8,464 bases of DNA from Acidobacteriota bacterium (GTDB lineage: Bacteria; Acidobacteriota; Blastocatellia; Pyrinomonadales; Pyrinomonadaceae), in the NCBI GenBank assembly GCA_013140875.1, contig JABFSB010000395.1, positions 1 through 8,464 on the forward strand. The letters are read 5' to 3'. The position numbers and the translations under genes are program-made. The notes below the pieces were generated by a model. That model was not told the DNA's origin, ran no database searches, and was given only the letters and a program-made list of their open reading frames with translations. The stretch's first letter is position 1; the number at the start of each line of letters is the position of its first letter. Shown here piece after piece: positions 5,301 through 8,464 of the stretch.

Positions 5301-7814
5301 TCATTCCGGCAGATTCATTCGTTTCAGCAGATCTTTGTATCGCGGGTCGTCGCGGAGAGATTCGAAGTGGATTCGCCATACGATGTCGGGCAGCGAGCCG
5401 TGACGGTTGTTAAAGTCCTTTTCCAGCCATTCGAATGCTTTGTCTTTATCACCCAAGCCCGCGTAAACCGAAGCGATATACTGCCCGTTCGATTCGTTAC
5501 GAGCGAATTTTTCTTCCAACTCTTTGGCGATGGCGATCGCTTCGCCGCGTTTTCCGGTTACGGCGTAACCGTAGCCCAAACCCCGCAATCTCACCGCCGA
5601 CCTCTTGCTCAATTCGACGGCTTTTTCCAAATGTGCGATACCCTCTTCGTTGCGTCCGAGTTTGAGGTACGAAGCACCCAGATTTTCGTGTGCCGCCGAA
5701 AATGTCGGGTCGAGTTCGATAATTTTGAGCATTGTTTCCACGCTCGCATTATGGTCGTTCAGCATCTGTTGGCTGTCCGAAACATTGACGCCGATTATGC
5801 TCGAAAGCGGGTCGAGTTTCTCCGCCTTTTTAATCTCGGCCGCCGTTTCTTCAAACCTTCCGAGAGATCTCAGAAGGATCGAATACCAATGATATGATGT
5901 CGCATAATTCGGGTTGATCTCGATCGCCCGTTTAAATTCGATTTCGGATTCTTTCCATTTCCACGCAAATTTATTTATGATCCCCAACGTTGCGTGAGGT
6001 TCAGCCAGCCGACCATCGAGTGCAATCGCACGCTCGGCATAGGCCGTCGCCTGCGGCAAGGATTCGAGCGTCGGAGTTCCGGCGTATTCCCCAATAACCG
6101 CGTAACAATCGGCAAGGCCCGAATAGGCAAGTGCATAGTTTGGGTCGCGGTCGGTTGCGATCTTAAATTGCTCGATCGCCTTTAGAAGATTTTCCTTCGT
6201 TCGACGGTTCCAATAAAAACGTCCTTTCAAATATGCCTGATAGGCGTCGGGATTGACGGTTGCGGTTTGGGTTACTTTCGCTTCCTCCGCACCCGAAAGT
6301 TTTGATTTGAGTTTGCTCGAAACATCCTTGGCAATTTCGCTTTGGAGCGTTACAAGGTCGGATTGGCTGCGTTGATATTGTTCTGTCCAAAGCACTTTAT
6401 CGTTTTGCACATCGATCAACTCCAAACTCAGAGTAATTTGTTCACCACGTTGAACTATTCTGCCGTTCAATATCGCCTCGACATTAAGTTCTTTACCGAT
6501 AGTTTTCAGGTCAGTGTCTTTGCCCTTGTAGCGAAAGACCGACGAACGCGGTTTGACATTCAAATTCGGCAGATTCGACAAACTCTTGATGAGCGACTCC
6601 GTCATCCCATCGCTCAAATATTCAATATCCTGATTGCCGCCTTCACTGACGAAAGGCATGACGGCGATGGATTCGATTTGTTTGGTCGAACCGACGAAGA
6701 AAGTGAAATATGCGATCGCCGAAATGATTGAAAGCAGAAGGATGCCGATAACCACCACCGCAAGTTTATGGCTCACGGCTTGCGTCGCGACAGATGCGAA
6801 ACCTGCTGAAGTCGTTAAGTTTGTAGTCCCGCCTTGAAGCGGCCCTTCCCGCGTGCCACCCGCGATTTCGCCTGAAGGAGATGCAGCGAGCATTGCCGTT
6901 TTATTTTCGTCTTGATCCGGATTAGTCGAACGCTCTAATTTGTCATGAAACTCCAGATGCTGCTTGACGTCCTTCAAATCGATCAGTACGTCTTTGATTG
7001 TTTGATAACGCTCGTCTCGGTCTTTTTGCAAACATTTACCGATGATTTTTTGAATTTCAATTGGAACGTCGGAATTTAACGGTTTCGCTTCTTTATAAAA
7101 AATTGCACCGATCATTTCCAACGCATTCTCGCCTTCGAAGGGCAGCCTGCCGGCGATCATTTCATACAGCACCACGCCAAAACTAAAAATATCCGTCCTC
7201 GCATCGACTTCTCTGCCTCTCGCCTGTTCGGGCGACATATAATTTGCCGTGCCGATGATCATTCCGGGCGACGTTCCGGTTTTAATTGCCGTTACGTCTT
7301 CGCTCGATTCATGCGCAGACGCGGACGAAACTGCTAATTTCGCAATTCCGAAATCGAGAATTTTGGCTAACCCGTTTGAGCGAATCATCACGTTATCGGG
7401 TTTAATATCGCGATGGAAGATTCCCGCGACGTGTGCTTCGTCTAAGCCGGAAGCAACCTGAATCGCTATCTCCAACGCCGATTTATAACTGAGCGGATTC
7501 GTCCTTGCATAGTCTTTCAACGTTTTGCCATCAACAAATTCCGTCGCAATAAAATGCGTTCCGTCAGATTCGCCGATTTCGTAAATCGTGATGATATTCG
7601 GATGATTCAACGCCGAAGCAGATTTAGCCTCACGCACAAAGCGGCTCATTCGGTCCTTATCTTCCGCAAATTCCGGCGGCAGAATCTTGAGTGCGACTTT
7701 TCGATCAAGCTTCGTGTCCTGGGCAAGAAACACTTCACCCATGCCGCCTTTGCCGATTGGCGAAAGGATTTTGTATTGATCGATGATTGTTCCTGTTTCC
7801 ATCTTTGTCTTCAT
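5301..7814 (-). CDS. Serine/threonine protein kinase with TM helix, FlgO/TolB-N-like domain and TPR tail
   Basis: The product is 837 residues. The Hanks-type kinase domain covers about 14-280: glycine loop GKGGMGEV (21-28), catalytic lysine K43 in VALKIL, helix-C glutamate E62, HRDIKPDN with catalytic D136, DFG at 154-156, and SPEQARG ending the activation segment. The residues needed for activity are all present. A linker of about 70 residues precedes one transmembrane helix (about 350-374). Then come the FlgO/TolB-N-like domain (about 381-506; SIAVMPFVS, YLSDGMTESLIKSL, RSSVFRYKGKDTD) and TPR repeats (about 522-800), ending LRDDPRYKDLLKRMNLPE. The kinase faces the cytoplasm and the TPR tail the outside, in the manner of PknB-type sensor kinases. 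AGGCGG before the ATG at 7814 supports the start; M5 (7802) is an alternative. The tail is a close paralogue of the gene at 2968-4659. Substrates are unknown. Confidence 0.96.
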   Translation of the reverse strand: MKTKMETGTIIDQYKILSPIGKGGMGEVFLAQDTKLDRKVALKILPPEFAEDKDRMSRFVREAKSASALNHPNIITIYEIGESDGTHFIATEFVDGKTLKDYARTNPLSYKSALEIAIQVASGLDEAHVAGIFHRDIKPDNVMIRSNGLAKILDFGIAKLAVSSASAHESSEDVTAIKTGTSPGMIIGTANYMSPEQARGREVDARTDIFSFGVVLYEMIAGRLPFEGENALEMIGAIFYKEAKPLNSDVPIEIQKIIGKCLQKDRDERYQTIKDVLIDLKDVKQHLEFHDKLERSTNPDQDENKTAMLAASPSGEIAGGTREGPLQGGTTNLTTSAGFASVATQAVSHKLAVVVIGILLLSIISAIAYFTFFVGSTKQIESIAVMPFVSEGGNQDIEYLSDGMTESLIKSLSNLPNLNVKPRSSVFRYKGKDTDLKTIGKELNVEAILNGRIVQRGEQITLSLELIDVQNDKVLWTEQYQRSQSDLVTLQSEIAKDVSSKLKSKLSGAEEAKVTQTATVNPDAYQAYLKGRFYWNRRTKENLLKAIEQFKIATDRDPNYALAYSGLADCYAVIGEYAGTPTLESLPQATAYAERAIALDGRLAEPHATLGIINKFAWKWKESEIEFKRAIEINPNYATSYHWYSILLRSLGRFEETAAEIKKAEKLDPLSSIIGVNVSDSQQMLNDHNASVETMLKIIELDPTFSAAHENLGASYLKLGRNEEGIAHLEKAVELSKRSAVRLRGLGYGYAVTGKRGEAIAIAKELEEKFARNESNGQYIASVYAGLGDKDKAFEWLEKDFNNRHGSLPDIVWRIHFESLRDDPRYKDLLKRMNLPE

Positions 7815-7884
7815 AAATTGCCGCCTGCTTTAGTTGACGGACAATAGCAATCTTTTAACAGGCCTTGGCCGAATTTCAGCAACT

Positions 7885-7908
7885 AAAAATTTCGACTTAT
7901 GGTAAGTC
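7885..7908 (-). terminator. Short hairpin plus T-run after the right-edge gene, weak intrinsic terminator
   Basis: On the minus strand, GACTTA-CCA-TAAGTC forms a perfect 6-bp stem with a 3-base loop (7894-7908), followed after GAAA by five T residues (7885-7889). It lies 22 bases past the stop of the right-edge gene and before the kinase start. The stem is AT-rich and short, so termination may be partial, and the kinase could be expressed both from read-through and from its own promoter in this 116-base gap. Confidence 0.35.
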
Positions 7909-7930
7909 TGCTCGCCATCTTTCTTTAAAT

Positions 7931-8464
7931 CTATTCCGGCAGATTCATCCGTTTCAACAATCCAGCGAATCGCGGGTCTTCGCGGAGCGGGTCGAAGAGC
8001 GGTTCGACCTTGGCCCATCTGAACCATGAATCATGCAGCTCTATCGATTTGTCCAATTCGGCGAAGGCCTTGTCTTTTTCGCTCATCCCGCCGAAGACCA
8101 CCGCTACAAAGCTTGGAATCACGTATTGTGTTTTTGCTATTTCGCGAAATCTTTCAATGACGCGATCGGCATCCGAGCGTCGACCGGTACGGCCGTATGC
8201 ATAACCGGCGACCATGAGCATCTGCTGATTGTTCGGGTCGTCCTGAAGTGCTTTTTCGGCCAAAGCGATCGCATCGGCATATCCACCGGTCGCATTTAGC
8301 GTCATGCCGTAAAGCAGCCGCGCGATCACGAAACTCGGGTCGGCCTCGTAGGCCCGCCGAACCTGCTCCAAAGCGCGTTCACGCTGCCCATCATAAAGGT
8401 AATGGCGGCCGAGATTGGCGACCATGTTAGGGTCGAGAGGCTCGATCTCCAGTGCCTTTTCCAC
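7931..8464 (-). CDS. TPR-repeat protein, C-terminal part (5' end beyond window; probably another FlgO/TPR membrane paralogue)
   Basis: The last 178 codons including the stop are visible. The first codon in the window happens to be GTG, but the sequence begins mid-repeat (EKALEIEPLDPNMVANLG), so it is not the real start. At least three TPR motifs follow: ALEQVRRAYEADPSFVIAR, DAIALAEKALQDDPNN, and a degenerate one with RTGRRSDADRVIERFRE. The end, LREDPRFAGLLKRMNLPE, shares its last eight residues with the kinase at 5301-7814, and the preceding KVEPLFDPL matches KVEPKWNSL of the zinc-ribbon protein. It is therefore a fourth member of the same tail family. Whether its head is a kinase, winged helix or zinc ribbon cannot be seen. 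Confidence 0.88.
   Translation of the reverse strand: MEKALEIEPLDPNMVANLGRHYLYDGQRERALEQVRRAYEADPSFVIARLLYGMTLNATGGYADAIALAEKALQDDPNNQQMLMVAGYAYGRTGRRSDADRVIERFREIAKTQYVIPSFVAVVFGGMSEKDKAFAELDKSIELHDSWFRWAKVEPLFDPLREDPRFAGLLKRMNLPE

Noticed and set aside
5217..5897. Long plus-strand open frame of 226 codons opposite the kinase gene
   Set aside because: It is antisense to the conserved TPR region, and its residues do not resemble any protein; the minus-strand frame is clearly the real gene.
7830..8027. Small minus-strand open frame across the gap between the right-edge gene and the kinase
   Set aside because: It overlaps the conserved C-terminus of the right-edge gene in another frame, has no ribosome site and a composition typical of shadow frames.
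1175..8272. Four copies of the octamer GCGATCGC (1175, 5533, 6712, 8265), as in the cyanobacterial HIP1 repeat
   Set aside because: This is more than chance predicts, but all four lie in coding sequence reading Ala-Ile-Ala, which is common in TM helices and TPRs, and no other cyanobacterial trait is seen.

Overview
The window looks like chromosomal DNA of an Acidobacteriota-type bacterium, possibly Blastocatellia/Pyrinomonadales. This is an inference from gene style: single-pass membrane proteins with a cytoplasmic head, one transmembrane helix, a TolB-N/FlgO-like domain and a long TPR tail, plus the CPxC...YxDxxxxC..DG zinc-ribbon head. No rRNA, tRNA, CRISPR array or transposase was seen.

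Layout, left to right. 1-1797 (minus, runs off the left edge): winged-helix regulator with a membrane helix and TPR tail. 1798-2045: divergent intergenic region with a perfect 12-bp inverted repeat. 2046-2543 (plus): small secreted cysteine-containing protein. 2545-2938: a gene graveyard holding a frameshifted plus-strand TPR remnant, a GC-rich hairpin, a 12-bp palindrome and a 32-codon minus-strand zinc-ribbon stub. 2968-4659 (minus): zinc-ribbon/TM/FlgO-like/TPR protein. 4674-5211 (minus): BrnT-type toxin with a ribbon-helix-helix antitoxin, only 14 bases upstream of the zinc-ribbon gene. 5301-7814 (minus): serine/threonine kinase with the same TM/FlgO-like/TPR tail. 7931-8464 (minus, runs off the right edge): C-terminal TPR part of a further paralogue.

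The main theme is a cluster of paralogous membrane proteins that carry one outward-facing FlgO-like/TPR module on different cytoplasmic heads: DNA-binding, zinc ribbon and kinase. The fourth paralogue is cut by the edge, so its head is unseen. Truncated and frameshifted leftovers of the same family sit between them, which suggests repeated duplication and recombination. The toxin-antitoxin pair sits between two paralogues. No wholly new system can be proven from the sequence alone. The best candidates for follow-up are the head-swapping cluster, its two remnants, the toxin-antitoxin/zinc-ribbon gene arrangement, and two long inverted repeats upstream of genes.
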